64,000 nucleotides of DNA, taken from assembly GCA_964019425.1 (NCBI GenBank), contig OZ025867.1:124001-188000 (forward strand). The letters run 5' to 3'. The notes under the pieces are model-generated. The model saw only the letters and a list, made by a program, of their open reading frames with translations. It made no database searches and was not told the DNA's origin. The stretch is from Flectonema sp. DT1601. Taxonomy: Eukaryota; Euglenozoa; Diplonemea; Diplonemida; Diplonemidae. Of this stretch, positions 43,390-53,623 are shown one piece after another. A program made the position numbers and the translations under genes. Every line of letters begins with the position of its first letter. Position 1 is the stretch's first letter.

Positions 43390-45546
43390 ATGGGATGTTC
43401 AGTTTCTAAAGTGGTTGTTACCAGAGATCATTATTACGCCGCTGCGAAGCCAAACGGATTCACCATTCACAACATACTAATTGAGGGTGGAATTAAAAAA
43501 GATAACAAAGGAATAATAAAAGAACTACACAACTACAAAATGGGTTCTTGCATAGGTCAAGGAGCCTTTGGAGAGGTTTATAGATGTTGGAATTTACTGG
43601 AAAAATCAAATTTACATAAAAATGGAACTCCGGGAGCTGTAAAAATAATAAAAATGCAAAAAAATTATATCAAAGAAATATCGATCCTCTCAAAAATAAA
43701 TCATCCGAATATAGTTAGATTACCTGAGTATATTGAAGACCCAGATGAGAAGGTACTCTATCTTATCATGGAGTGCCTGGGATCTGTTTTATGTAGTTGC
43801 TCACCCACCGGAGTTTTAAACGAATCCCCTTGGCATGAATCAAGAGCAAGAATGTATTTCTCACAACTATTCGAGTCTCTGGAGTATCTTCACACAATGG
43901 ATATCGCCCATAGAGATATAAAACCAGAAAATATTGTATTCACCCAGGATCGAACTAGCGTGAAATTAATCGACTTCGGTGAGTCTAGACACTTCAAAAC
44001 CGGTGATGACAGCTGTAAGCAAACCACTGGCACGCCTCAATATCACAGTCCGGAACTAGCTGTTGGAACAGGTGCTATGAATAGTGATAAAGCAAAGGAT
44101 GTGTGGTCTTTGGGAGTTACTCTTTATTTAGTTTTAGTTGGAAAAATTCCGTTTGGAGAAGGTGAGCAGAATCAATTGACTCTTTGGGAAAAGATTTCTC
44201 AAGATTCTCTGACATTTCCAAAAAACGGTCCACAATTATCACAAGAAGCAACCATCTTACTAGGCAAACTACTTGAGAAGAACCAGACTCTCAGAATAAC
44301 TCCCTCAGAAGCAAAAGACTCGAGCTGGATTACTGGTTTTGAACACGCTCCGAGACTTACAAACGTCGTTACTAACACAACAGTAGTCGAATATCCTTCA
44401 GTTGATTCACTGGAGATGAGTGGAACAACTGAATTAGTAAGTTCCTGTACACCTTTAGTTATAGATAGAAACCCTGGATGGAAATCAATATCAAAAACTA
44501 CAGACGCCAACTTATCAACACCACATACGAGTTCTATTGCCAGTCCTGTTCAAAAAGGTATTCGTGGGATTAAGAAACATATTTTTAGTTCACTTGAGGG
44601 TAGTGATAGCCTTGGTCATTCTCCAAGTAGTCCTTTGTCGTCGTTTAATTCAGAGAGTCCTAGTGCCGTTAGTTTAACGACTACTAGTTCGAGAAGGACT
44701 TCGTGTAATCATTTACCTAAAACTCCAAAGATTATGACTGTTGTATCAATACCAGCTCTTCATCATGAGAGCACCACGAGTACTCCAACCAACGCTGATT
44801 CCGTGAATTCAAGTCCGAATAGTTCGCCACGTGGAATGGCAGAAAGAACACCTGTATCTGATATTCTAACCATCGTCAGCCAAGATTGCCGATCAAAAAT
44901 CAAAATTCTCGTTGTTGACGATGATTTTCACCAACGTAACATCATTTCCAGAATGATGAAAGACCTGATTAAACCTCAAGTAGGAGTCACCTGCACTATT
45001 GACACCGCTGAAGACGGTGATGAAGCTGTCCGTGCTGTCTTAGACAGTAAAGAAGAACCTTATTCCTTAATAATACTTGACATTCACATGCCGAGAGTTA
45101 GTGGTATCGCTGCATCAATGGATATTAGAGTAGCTGAACAGCAATATGGACGTCTTGAAGTTCCTATTTTTGGAATTACATCAGATCCTTCTAAAAGTCT
45201 GAAAGACTTATGTAGAAAGGCAGGGATGCAAGCGTTACTAATGAAGCCTATTCTCCCAGATGTGTTGAGAGATATATTACAATGGACAAATATTCCTTGT
45301 AACAGGGATATTAATGATGTTTTCACTGCTACTAACGGATGGCATTCAAGTTGTAAAAAACACATTGAAAGATGTCGAGCCAGAGGATCAGCTACACCAA
45401 ACATCGATTGGTGGTACACGGTAGATTTCGATGACGACAGTAGTCTTTCTAGTGATTCTCCAAAGTCGAAAGTGCTTCCTCCTATTCTTCCACCTCCAAG
45501 TTTGACAAAGCGGTCACTTCAGCTTAGACAGGCCAATTGGACATAA
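43390..45546 (+). CDS. Ser/Thr protein kinase fused to a response-regulator receiver domain, predicted N-myristoylated
   Basis: 718 aa, single exon. N-terminus MGCSVSK has Gly2 and Cys3 for myristoylation and palmitoylation (inference). Kinase domain ~49-314: P-loop GQGAFGEVYR (56-65), AVKII with Lys85, KEISIL with Glu96, catalytic HRDIKPEN (174-181), DFG (195-197), a TGTPQYHSPE activation-segment end (213-222) and DVWSLGVTLYLVLVGKIPFG. All catalytic residues are present; it looks CAMK/LKB1-like. A Ser/Thr-rich linker (~320-500) follows, then a CheY-type receiver at ~505-635: KILVVDDD (D510, D511), phospho-acceptor Asp564 in LIILDIHMPRVSG, Thr597 in FGITSD and Lys619 in LLMKP. A 70-residue tail with a Pro patch ends it. 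No histidine kinase is seen nearby, so any phosphodonor must be encoded elsewhere. Confidence 0.92.
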   Translation: MGCSVSKVVVTRDHYYAAAKPNGFTIHNILIEGGIKKDNKGIIKELHNYKMGSCIGQGAFGEVYRCWNLLEKSNLHKNGTPGAVKIIKMQKNYIKEISILSKINHPNIVRLPEYIEDPDEKVLYLIMECLGSVLCSCSPTGVLNESPWHESRARMYFSQLFESLEYLHTMDIAHRDIKPENIVFTQDRTSVKLIDFGESRHFKTGDDSCKQTTGTPQYHSPELAVGTGAMNSDKAKDVWSLGVTLYLVLVGKIPFGEGEQNQLTLWEKISQDSLTFPKNGPQLSQEATILLGKLLEKNQTLRITPSEAKDSSWITGFEHAPRLTNVVTNTTVVEYPSVDSLEMSGTTELVSSCTPLVIDRNPGWKSISKTTDANLSTPHTSSIASPVQKGIRGIKKHIFSSLEGSDSLGHSPSSPLSSFNSESPSAVSLTTTSSRRTSCNHLPKTPKIMTVVSIPALHHESTTSTPTNADSVNSSPNSSPRGMAERTPVSDILTIVSQDCRSKIKILVVDDDFHQRNIISRMMKDLIKPQVGVTCTIDTAEDGDEAVRAVLDSKEEPYSLIILDIHMPRVSGIAASMDIRVAEQQYGRLEVPIFGITSDPSKSLKDLCRKAGMQALLMKPILPDVLRDILQWTNIPCNRDINDVFTATNGWHSSCKKHIERCRARGSATPNIDWWYTVDFDDDSSLSSDSPKSKVLPPILPPPSLTKRSLQLRQANWT

Positions 45547-46548
45547 TTAGCAACCAGAGTGATTTGATAAATTTTACGTTTTGATATTTAGTCACTGTGA
45601 TGCGCTTGACAAAGCGTTTCACTTCTGATACTGTCTTTGGAAGATAACAATGTAAAGCCGCAAGATCACCATTGTCATAGAAATTCTTGTCTTGCTGTAG
45701 TCTTTATCGATCCCAGAGCCAATACGTGCTAACTGATGAATATGGATTATATTATTTTCTATTTTATATAGTCGTTTGTTTGCATTAAAAGAGCGATGAC
45801 ACTCATCACGTACTGTGTATTTCGTGTGGGTGATGCACTTTTTTTCATTTTCTTTTTTTTTTTTGCATTTACCAAATATTGTAAGAACGAAAAAGAATGT
45901 TGGGCAGCACACGTAAACCTCCTTTAGCTTTATCAGTTTAAGTCGGTTTACGGTTTCGTGCACAAACAAAACTCACAAAATATCGAAAGTAGATATCACA
46001 AGAATTCGACTGGTCAACTGTCGAGGTGCCTGATATCCCGGAAGGGGCGCATCCGACAGGAACAAACCAAACAAAACATCGCAGTGTTATATTACTATTT
46101 TCTGTATAGTTTTAAGACAAAGCCAATTCTTTTTCCCATAGAGAGAGAGTTATTAGCTGCAAGCTTGGCCTCTCGTTTTTTTTTTTTTTTTTTTTTGTTT
46201 TTTTTTTGTTTTGTTTTTCGTGGTGTTGTCACTTGCCGGATGGTTTGATCGGCAACTGATTGACCGACGACCATGTGAGGTATTTCAATGCATAGATTGA
46301 CAAAAGGTATTCACCACCTTGGAATGCTCTTTGACCCGTTTTATCTTCTTCACGTTTAGAAGAAGCAATTCCATCACACACTACAAGAGTAACCCGGAAT
46401 GATATTTAGCCCCCCCTTTTTTTTTTTTTTTTGGGAGATTGTTGTCCCTTAACCAACCTGCCTTAGCGCTTTTAGTAAATTAGTGAGTCGGGTTGTGCAC
46501 AAAAGATAAGAAATTATTTATTCTCTCTCTCGTTGATTTCTCTATTTT
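45547..46548. other. intergenic
   Basis: Contains the fragment GAATGTTGGGCAGCACA and AAGTCGGTTTACGG (about 45895-45960), related to about 9512 and about 55125. No gene is supported. Confidence 0.45.
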
Positions 46549-47040
46549 GGTCCGGCACAGTTATGACCTTAAACTGACTGTCATCTTGCCTGATCCTTTT
46601 GGTTTTCATTTCTTGCTGAGTGATATGGCTATGTGCTGCCCAAATCTTTTGTGGTACATTTCTAAAGCTTTTCGGTAAGCCCACAGTACACTTATAATGC
46701 TTTGGACAGCTGGGGGTGAACGATCCTCGGTACTGTTCCGGGGTTTTCTATTTTCTTTCGTGGAGTGGCACATGTGGTCGTATTATAAAGAAAGATGTAT
46801 ATGAAAGAAAGAAGATTTTTTATTTTTTTCACCTTCCCCCCACTCCCAGATCATTTCTTTTTTATTTTCTTTAGTTGTTTACAACCTGTTAGCCTCTGGG
46901 CAAGGTGGAGGCTGGAAGTCGATCACTTCCAGCCAATACTATGAAACTACAATCTTCGCGATTGGGTCCTTACTGATGCGGGCTACCCAGACCCCTCGTA
47001 GTCATCAGTTTGTATTTTGCTAACTAAACTAAACTAAACT
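46549..47040. repeat. ~500-bp direct repeat, copy 1
   Basis: Starts GGTCCGGCACAGTTATGACC and ends AACTAAACTAAACTAAACT. Copy 2 at 47718-48223 is nearly identical, differing by a few substitutions and a ~10-bp insertion. It includes CTGGAAGTCGATCACTTCCAG, an 8-bp-stem hairpin. Diverged relatives are at 37050-37240 and 49040-49190. Confidence 0.85.
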
Positions 47041-47153
47041 ATTTTCTTTCTTTCCCACCACGCCTCATTTAAAGTTACGTCTCTTTTTTTGTTTTGTTTT
47101 TTTGTGCCTCGGGCGATGTATGGGGGCCCCAAAATACACCAGCAGTAAGCTGG

Positions 47154-47187
<34 letters not shown>

Positions 47188-47717
47188 AAATACAAAAGTT
47201 TCCGATCTTACATTTCGCAAACTTTTAGAAAGAATAAAGTGTACCTGATGCTCTCTTTAGTTTGCCGCATCAGCGATGTCCAATATGTAATGTAGTGGAC
47301 TCTTTATGTATCTTAGAGGGAAATTATTTGCGATTCAAATTCGAAAAAAAGAAAAGAAAAGAAAGAAAAACTGTCTAACCTTTCGGCGGATTTTATAGAA
47401 AAAAACAGATGTGCTAATGACCCGGGTTTTTGTTAAACTTTTCATATTTTCAGCATGTCTGATCCAACAGAAGGATGCTCTTACGAGTATTTCCTTCTTC
47501 TATTAGCTATTTAGGGAGTGAGGGAGAGGGAGGAGGGAATATTATTATTTTTACTTTATTCCTGATAGCTACATATTTATTTTGCTGCTAAGGGACCGTT
47601 GAGAAAAAGCTCTGTGAAGCCTTCTCGGATTTCTTTTTTTTTTTTTTCAGTTTCTTATTTTATTTTTATAAGTTTTTTTTTTTTTTTTTTGGTTTTGTTT
47701 CCTCCTCATCTGGTTTA

Positions 47718-48223
47718 GGTCCGGCGCAGTTATGACCTTAAACTGACTGTCATCTCACCTGATCCTTTTGGTTTTCATTTCTTGCTGAGTGATATGGCTA
47801 TGTGCTGCCCAAATCTTTTGTGGTGCATTTCTAAAGCTTTTCGGTAAGCCCACAGTACACTTATAATGCTTTGGACAACTGGGGGTGAACGATCCTCGGT
47901 ACTGTTCCGGGGTTTTCTATTTTCTTTCGTGGAGTGCGGGCATATGGCACATGTGGTCGTATTATAAAGAAAGATGTATATGAAAGAAAGAAGATTTTTT
48001 ATTTTTTTCACCTTCCCCCCACTCCCAGATCGTTTCTCTTTTATTTTCTTTTGTTGTTTACAACCTGTTAGCCTCTGGGCAAGGTGGAGGCTGGAAGTCG
48101 ATCACTTCCAGCCAATACTATGAAACTACAATCTTCGCGATTGGGTCCTTACTGATGCGGGCTACCCAGACCCCTCGTAGTCATCAGTTTGTATTTTGCT
48201 AACTAAACTAAACTAACTAAACT
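47718..48223. repeat. ~500-bp direct repeat, copy 2
   Basis: Same order and orientation as copy 1, 1169 bp downstream. The spacer (47041-47717) has A/T runs and no ORF. Either a recent segmental duplication or two insertions of one family. Confidence 0.85.
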
Positions 48224-49220
48224 GGTTTTCACATCTTGAATACGTTTTATGAGCGAAAAGAGAATCGTGGCAGCGTAACGCTAAACACCTTTTCTTTATA
48301 GGTTTGTTTCCAGTTGCGCATAAACAAAAAAACAAAGTGTGAAAACCATTAAATGAAGTTGTGTTAAATTTTAACTTTTTTTCACTCCCCTCCCCATTTA
48401 TTCACTAGTAGTGCGCTACGAACTAGTTAACAGAGATAAGAATATATCTTTTTTTTTTTTTATATGAACATTATAATTAAGTAACTACTGCATTACCTTT
48501 AGTCACTGTATCTATGAACAAATATGATGCAATTCATTTCTATTGTAAGTACAAAATCGAACAATTATCCCCCGTTATCTCCCCTTTTAGTTGCAACTTG
48601 CTTCGTCTCAGAATTGTGTACCTCAGGGTAGGTCTCATTAATGATTAAGCCATCACTTTCTTTACGATCATCGCGTGTTATGTGATGATCGGTTATACGG
48701 GTGATGAGAACCTTAACTAGATTGTGGTGTCTAGTCTCCCTCTCTTTTTTGAAGCAAACCTTAGTGTTATATTGTTTAATTGTGATCTCGTGGTGAAATT
48801 AGCTTCCGTTGGTTTGGTTATTCTTCATTCCCCCCTTTTTTTCTTTCTTTCATTCTTTTCGTTGTAGCGATGACTACCGTATTCCCTTTACCCTTTTCGT
48901 ACTGAACTTTGACCGTGGTGCACAGGCCCACAATACATTCATAGTTATGATGAGACTTTATGTAAACTGACTCGTATTTTCTCACTTTTTTTTTCCTAAA
49001 GTCTTTCTTATGTTTGTGGTATTGTTGATACTTCAGTCTGGTCCGGAGCTGTCAAGACCTGAAGCCGACTGTTTTATCTGAGCTTCTTTTTGATTCTATG
49101 TGTTATAGACTACATCCCCTTATAATTAATGCTTGGGACAATTATGTGGTGGTATTAAGCAGATGTGATTATTTTATGAAAAAAAAAACAATTTTATTTA
49201 TTTTACTTTACTTTATTTTC
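48224..49220. other. intergenic with diverged repeat copies
   Basis: A diverged member of the 260-bp family lies at about 48405-48575 (TAGTGCGCTACGAACTAGTT; CTTTAGTCACTGTATCT; ACAAAATCGAACAATTATCC). A diverged member of the 500-bp family lies at about 49040-49190. No gene is supported. Confidence 0.5.
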
Positions 49221-49479
49221 GGAATGACTCAGTCTCAACATTTGAATGACTCAGTCTCAACATTTGATTGACTTACTTCTACACCATAACTGATGATGAG
49301 AGAATAGAGGTAAAGAGGTATATGGATTACTCTCGAAACCTAAATAGTTACTTTATTATGCTAAGTTGCGCATCACCCTTAGTCACTGTATTTAAAACTA
49401 ATGTTAAATTATTTTTATGTTTTTATGATACAACACAGTTGTAATTTTTACAAAATCGAACATACATCCGCCCCCCCCC
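49221..49479 (+). repeat. 260-bp repeat, upstream copy flanking the ORF at 49592
   Basis: GGAATGACTCAGTCTCAACA is present twice at its start, then the same blocks as at 24541-24815, ending ACAAAATCGAACATACATCC followed by a C9 run. Its left end lacks the CCAGTCCTGCAAACT block found in other copies. It is roughly 97% identical to 51594-51869 by eye. Confidence 0.7.
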
Positions 49480-49591
49480 TTTTGCACTGGCAATAACAGA
49501 GTCACCAGCAAAGGATAATTCCACAACAAAAACTACAGAAGTGGAAATTAAAAAATTCACGGACGAGGAGGATGTAACAGATCTTGAGACA

Positions 49592-51511
49592 ATGATTTCG
49601 GCAATCGAAAAAGCGGACAAAATGAAGCCCATATCGACACCGGGAAAAGTCAATAAGAGAGAGATAAGGGCCGTATCACCACCAAAGATATGCCAGGATA
49701 ATATACCGACCCTGTACATATCGCCGATGGTGAAGATACCACCATTACCAGTACTACTATCACCAGTGTTACCAAGACCATCAATAATTCCAATGACAAT
49801 ACCAATAACGATACCGAAGATAATAAAAATGGAACCTTCGGTAATGCAAAAAATTATATCGCTACCATCAAATAGTTTTCAGAAGACGCTAGTCACTGTA
49901 AATAATGCACTTACGGTAGCCCCACCAGCAATCCCGACATTGATGCCAGCAACGATTTCAAAGGTATCACAATTGGCACCGCCGACTGTACTTCGAAAGA
50001 AGACACAAGTCATTGCAAATGATGAACTCACACAGGTCCCGCCGATAATTCCAACAATGATACCAACACCAATTACAAATTTATCACAATCGACACCGTC
50101 AATTGTACTTCAAAAGAATACACAAGTCAGTGCGAGTGATGCACTTACACAGGCCCCGCCGATAATTCCAACGCTGATGCCAGCAAGGATTTCAAAAATA
50201 TCACAATTAGCACCGCCGACTGTAATTCAGAAGAAAACACAAGTTATTGCAAATGAGGCACCTACAATGGCCCCACCTGCAATCCCAACGTTGATGCCAG
50301 CAACGATCTCAAAGGTATCACAATTGGAACCTCCAACTGTACATCAAAGTGTGATTCAATCTATGAAAACGATACAATTACCGATTGTATCACCATTGGA
50401 TCTGGATCATAATGATGTGGATATGATCGATATGCCGTCACCAGCAACAGTACAACTGGATACGGACACTGACATGGTAATGGAAACTATGTCACCAGAG
50501 ACGCAGGAATCACCGGAGCATAGGTATGCTGGCTTAATGACTCCATCCAAAGACAGGATGGAGTCACCACCAATAACTCCGATTAAGATTAAGACTCCAC
50601 TGAAAATAAAGACGCCTCTGAAGATCGAAACTCCGACTAAAATAATTCCACAAACCCAACAAGCATGTTGGGATGGAAAGAACCTCGAATTAATACGAAG
50701 TTTGTCAAAAGAAAGACAGTTGGAGAAAATAGTCACCACATACAGACTAAGATCAACTACACCACAAACAGTAGCCAGGAAGATGGAAACACCACCTACT
50801 GTAAGCAGTAAAGCCACGAATTCCGGAACAACAATACCGATTACACCACAAAAGGTATCAAGAGTACTAACATACACAGATACAGAGAATATCGGTAAAA
50901 CTTGCAAATATTGCAATAAATCCTGGAAGTCATTTATTGACCATATCAATAAATGTGGAATATTCAGAGCATCAAAAGAATATCCAACATATGTTGATGA
51001 AGATGATAACACTTCATTTACGGTCACTGAATACAAAACGGATCCTCGAAATAGTATTGTAACTGTTACAAAAGATGAGACAGAAACTCATATGTTATCT
51101 ATCAAAAAGAATGGCAAGTTGGCAACACAAACGGTCGCTGATGAACCAGAGAGAAGCAGTAACAAGAGACTGAACTCACAGAGTCCAATGCGAATTGTGA
51201 GAATCAAAAAATACCTGAGCAACCGGAAAAGGCTTAAAAATGAGTGTACTGAACATAAGTTGGCACAGAAAATGAAACTTAAAGAAGTACAAAAACAGAA
51301 ATTAGCAAAGGGAAAGGAAAAGAAGAAACTGAAATTGGTAAAAAGACTCAACTCGCAGAGTCCAATGAGACCGATGCTCAGAAGAAATACTCGAAAGAAA
51401 AGAAGCAAACAAGATGAACATGATTCTTCAGATGATATGAGTATTTCACAGAGATCTTCAACTCCAGATATCCCTGATGCTAAGGAACAATTATCAGACT
51501 TTGATAATTAA
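49592..51511 (+). CDS. repeat-flanked Pro/Thr-rich protein with C2HC zinc finger, probably element-encoded
   Basis: ATG 49592 is the first in-frame ATG, but the frame is open and looks coding from about 49484 (ITESPAKDNSTTKTTEVEIK) into the end of the upstream repeat, so the true start may lie in an upstream exon. From the ATG it is 639 aa and the frame looks whole. Four tandem 39-aa repeats (unit like TQV-IAN-x-L-T-x-APPIIPTLMPA-ISK-SQLAPPTV) lie at nt ~49880-50345, followed by a Lys/Thr/Pro tract (KIKTPLKIKTPLKIETPTK). A C-x2-C-x9-H-x3-C finger (CKYCNKSWKSFIDHINKC) lies at ~50900-50955. The basic C-terminus has a duplicated KRLNSQSPMR motif. Like-oriented 260-bp repeats lie on both sides, and the end of the ORF (ACTTTGATAATTAA) recurs with the repeat at about 59590. 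A gag-like or accessory protein of an LTR-type element is one reading; a captured host gene is another. Confidence 0.6.
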   Translation: MISAIEKADKMKPISTPGKVNKREIRAVSPPKICQDNIPTLYISPMVKIPPLPVLLSPVLPRPSIIPMTIPITIPKIIKMEPSVMQKIISLPSNSFQKTLVTVNNALTVAPPAIPTLMPATISKVSQLAPPTVLRKKTQVIANDELTQVPPIIPTMIPTPITNLSQSTPSIVLQKNTQVSASDALTQAPPIIPTLMPARISKISQLAPPTVIQKKTQVIANEAPTMAPPAIPTLMPATISKVSQLEPPTVHQSVIQSMKTIQLPIVSPLDLDHNDVDMIDMPSPATVQLDTDTDMVMETMSPETQESPEHRYAGLMTPSKDRMESPPITPIKIKTPLKIKTPLKIETPTKIIPQTQQACWDGKNLELIRSLSKERQLEKIVTTYRLRSTTPQTVARKMETPPTVSSKATNSGTTIPITPQKVSRVLTYTDTENIGKTCKYCNKSWKSFIDHINKCGIFRASKEYPTYVDEDDNTSFTVTEYKTDPRNSIVTVTKDETETHMLSIKKNGKLATQTVADEPERSSNKRLNSQSPMRIVRIKKYLSNRKRLKNECTEHKLAQKMKLKEVQKQKLAKGKEKKKLKLVKRLNSQSPMRPMLRRNTRKKRSKQDEHDSSDDMSISQRSSTPDIPDAKEQLSDFDN

Positions 51512-51593
51512 AAACACTTTCTACATGTATTGTAGAAAAGTGCTCCACTAGTAGTGAGCTACGAACTAGTAACAGCAAAAAATATGTTTTTTT

Positions 51594-51869
51594 TATTTAT
51601 GAACATGAAACACAAAGTAACTACATTCCAGTCCTGCAAACTGGAATGACTCAGTCTCAACATTTGACTGACTTACTTCTACACCATACTGATGAGAGAG
51701 AATAGAGGTAAGAGGTATATGGATTACTCTCGAAACCTATAGTTACTTTAATATGCTAAGTTGCGCATCACCCTTAGTCACTGTATTTAAAACTAATGTT
51801 AAATTATCTTTATGTTTTTATGATACAACACAGTTGTAATTTTTACAAAATCGAACATACAACCCCCCC
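51594..51869 (+). repeat. 260-bp repeat, downstream copy flanking the ORF
   Basis: Complete block order from CATTCCAGTCCTGCAAACTG to ACAAAATCGAACATACAACC followed by a C7 run. The ~80 bp between the ORF stop and this copy (CACTAGTAGTGAGCTACGAACTAGT) also occurs before the diverged copy at about 48405, in part at 61165-61195, and weakly at 59640. Confidence 0.7.
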
Positions 51870-52084
51870 TTTTTTTTTTACTAGCATACATCTTGTTTCT
51901 TTTATTTGTTCTTGTTTTCATAACAAGGAAAAAAAAAAAAAAATCTGGACGTGTATAAAACAGGAATTCAACATATGTCACTTGATGACTGTTGACTCTT
52001 GCTGTCACTAAGTTATAAAAATAAGTGTTCGAATAGCCTCATTATTTTATTCAGTTCATTTGTAAAAGTTTTCTGCTTCGACCC

Positions 52085-52370
52085 CCCCTTAGTCACTGTC
52101 TAAAACTAGAGTTAAATCATCGTTATGTCGTTTTTATGATACAATACATTTGTATTTTACGCACAAAATCAAACAGTTAGCCCCCCAAAAGAAAGGGGTA
52201 ATTTTTCAAAATAATAGGGGAAAGTAGGAACAAACTGTATCCTTAACAGATGTTAAACTATTATGTTAACGCGATACAAAACAATCGTATTTTACAAATT
52301 CAAACATTCAACCCCCCAAAAGAAAGGGGTAATTTTTCAAAAATAGGGGAAAGTAGGAACAAACTGATAG
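52085..52370 (+). repeat. tandemly duplicated 3' part of the 260-bp family
   Basis: Two diverged copies of the TTAGTCACTG...TTAAAC...GATACAA...ACAAAxTCxAAC part, each followed by the same ~55-bp sequence beginning CCCCCCAAAAGAAAGGGGTA (52181 and 52312). Confidence 0.7.
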
Positions 52371-52399
52371 CTTACAGTGAAAAGGACGCTATTCGTTAA

Positions 52400-52522
52400 G
52401 AAAACGCCGTAGTTTACCCAAAGTGTCGACAAGATGCGGAGAAAATTCGCAAACGCGCAATAAAAATCTTTTCTGGCCCAAGAAACAAATATAATTGTTC
52501 CTGTGGCTTCTCAATGTTTTGA
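52400..52522 (+). pseudogene. possible coding fragment, Cys-containing
   Basis: A 40-codon open stretch ending in TGA (ENAVVYPKCRQDAEKIRKRA, then IKIFSGPRNKYNCSCGFSMF), with mixed composition and CSC/C pairs suggesting a metal site. There is no start codon and no partner exon is found. Family unknown. Confidence 0.2.
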
Positions 52523-53623
52523 AATCTTCACTTCTATTTTTCACTGCATAGCTGCTACTCACATAGGCCTACGGATACGTGATTTAATCGCTGCGCCTTT
52601 TGACAGGTAACGTCGACATAAAACGTAGTGCACGTATTAACCCTCCCTTGCCTTTTTTTTTTTTTTTGTTGTCTTTCTTTTAACCTGTCCCTGGTTGAGT
52701 TATGCTTTTGTTGTTTCTTTCATTTATTTTTTCCCTTTCCACTATCTCTGGTTAGTAACACTTTCACGGGGACAACCCTTGATTTCAGCTGTATGGTCTT
52801 TTTTCTTTTTCCCCCATCCGCTTTTAATATAGTTTTCTCTTTTTATGTTTTCTTTTTTTCTAAACATAATTTTCTTTGGTAGCAGCTACAAATATTTTTC
52901 AGTCAAGTACTTGATATTAATTTTGTTTTAAATACCCTAAAGTTGTTACTGTTTTTTACATTGTCAAAGTTTCACCCCCCTTCGACTTTTTCTTTACCAT
53001 CACCATCTTCTTCTTGCTGCCTTGCTTAAACTTTGAGTTTAGCCTATGTAATCTCAGGCTCTCTATTCTCGAAACTACTTGCTTCAGGTAAAGAAAGAAA
53101 GACGTATCCTGATCGAAGTAGATACCCGCACATTTCTCTCTTTCTTTCATTCTTTCTTTCTTTCTCTCTTTCTCTTCTCTCAAGTGCCCTTTTGATGAAA
53201 AGAGGCTTAAGGGTGTTGCTGTTCAAGGCCGCCTGTTTTTATTTACGTTGGTTAGAGAATGGCAGATAAAAATGAAAATAACGGGGGCGGAGGGGGGGGG
53301 GAAAAAAAAAAATAATAATAATGAAAAAATCCACTTACACAGCCTGATATTTACACAGCCTGATGTTTAGGAAATTGCGTTCTCAATGAAATAATATTTT
53401 TTCTTTCAAGGAAAACAATATCCTGCAGTAGTGTTTTGAGGTGACGAGGGGGGTAACTTGATACCAATATTAAATGGAAAGCAACTTGAAACTGGCAAAA
53501 ACGAGAATAGGGTTCGGCCAAACCTGGGGGGGAAAGAAAGTTAAAAATATATATTTTGGTTTTTAATATCGCATTCCAGTTCATTATGTTCTGCAGATTT
53601 CAAAAATCACAAAACTCAACAAT
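52523..53623. other. intergenic
   Basis: The repeat at 52805-52985 (TTTGGTAGCAGCTACAAA; AAGTACTTGATATTAATTTTG) matches 24352-24530 and the last 20 bases of the window. A CTTTCTTTC-type tract lies at 53135-53185. A CTGCAG acceptor-like site at 53597 lies 26 nt before the next ATG. Confidence 0.5.

Noticed and set aside
46549-48223. The 0.5-kb direct repeats as terminal repeats of a retroelement
   Set aside because: The 0.7-kb interior has no ORF or other recognisable element part, and the repeat ends show no clear conserved borders; duplication is the simpler reading.
50407-51036. 209-codon ORF on the minus strand
   Set aside because: Shadow of the repeat-rich + strand ORF at 49592-51511, whose periodic codons keep the opposite strand open.
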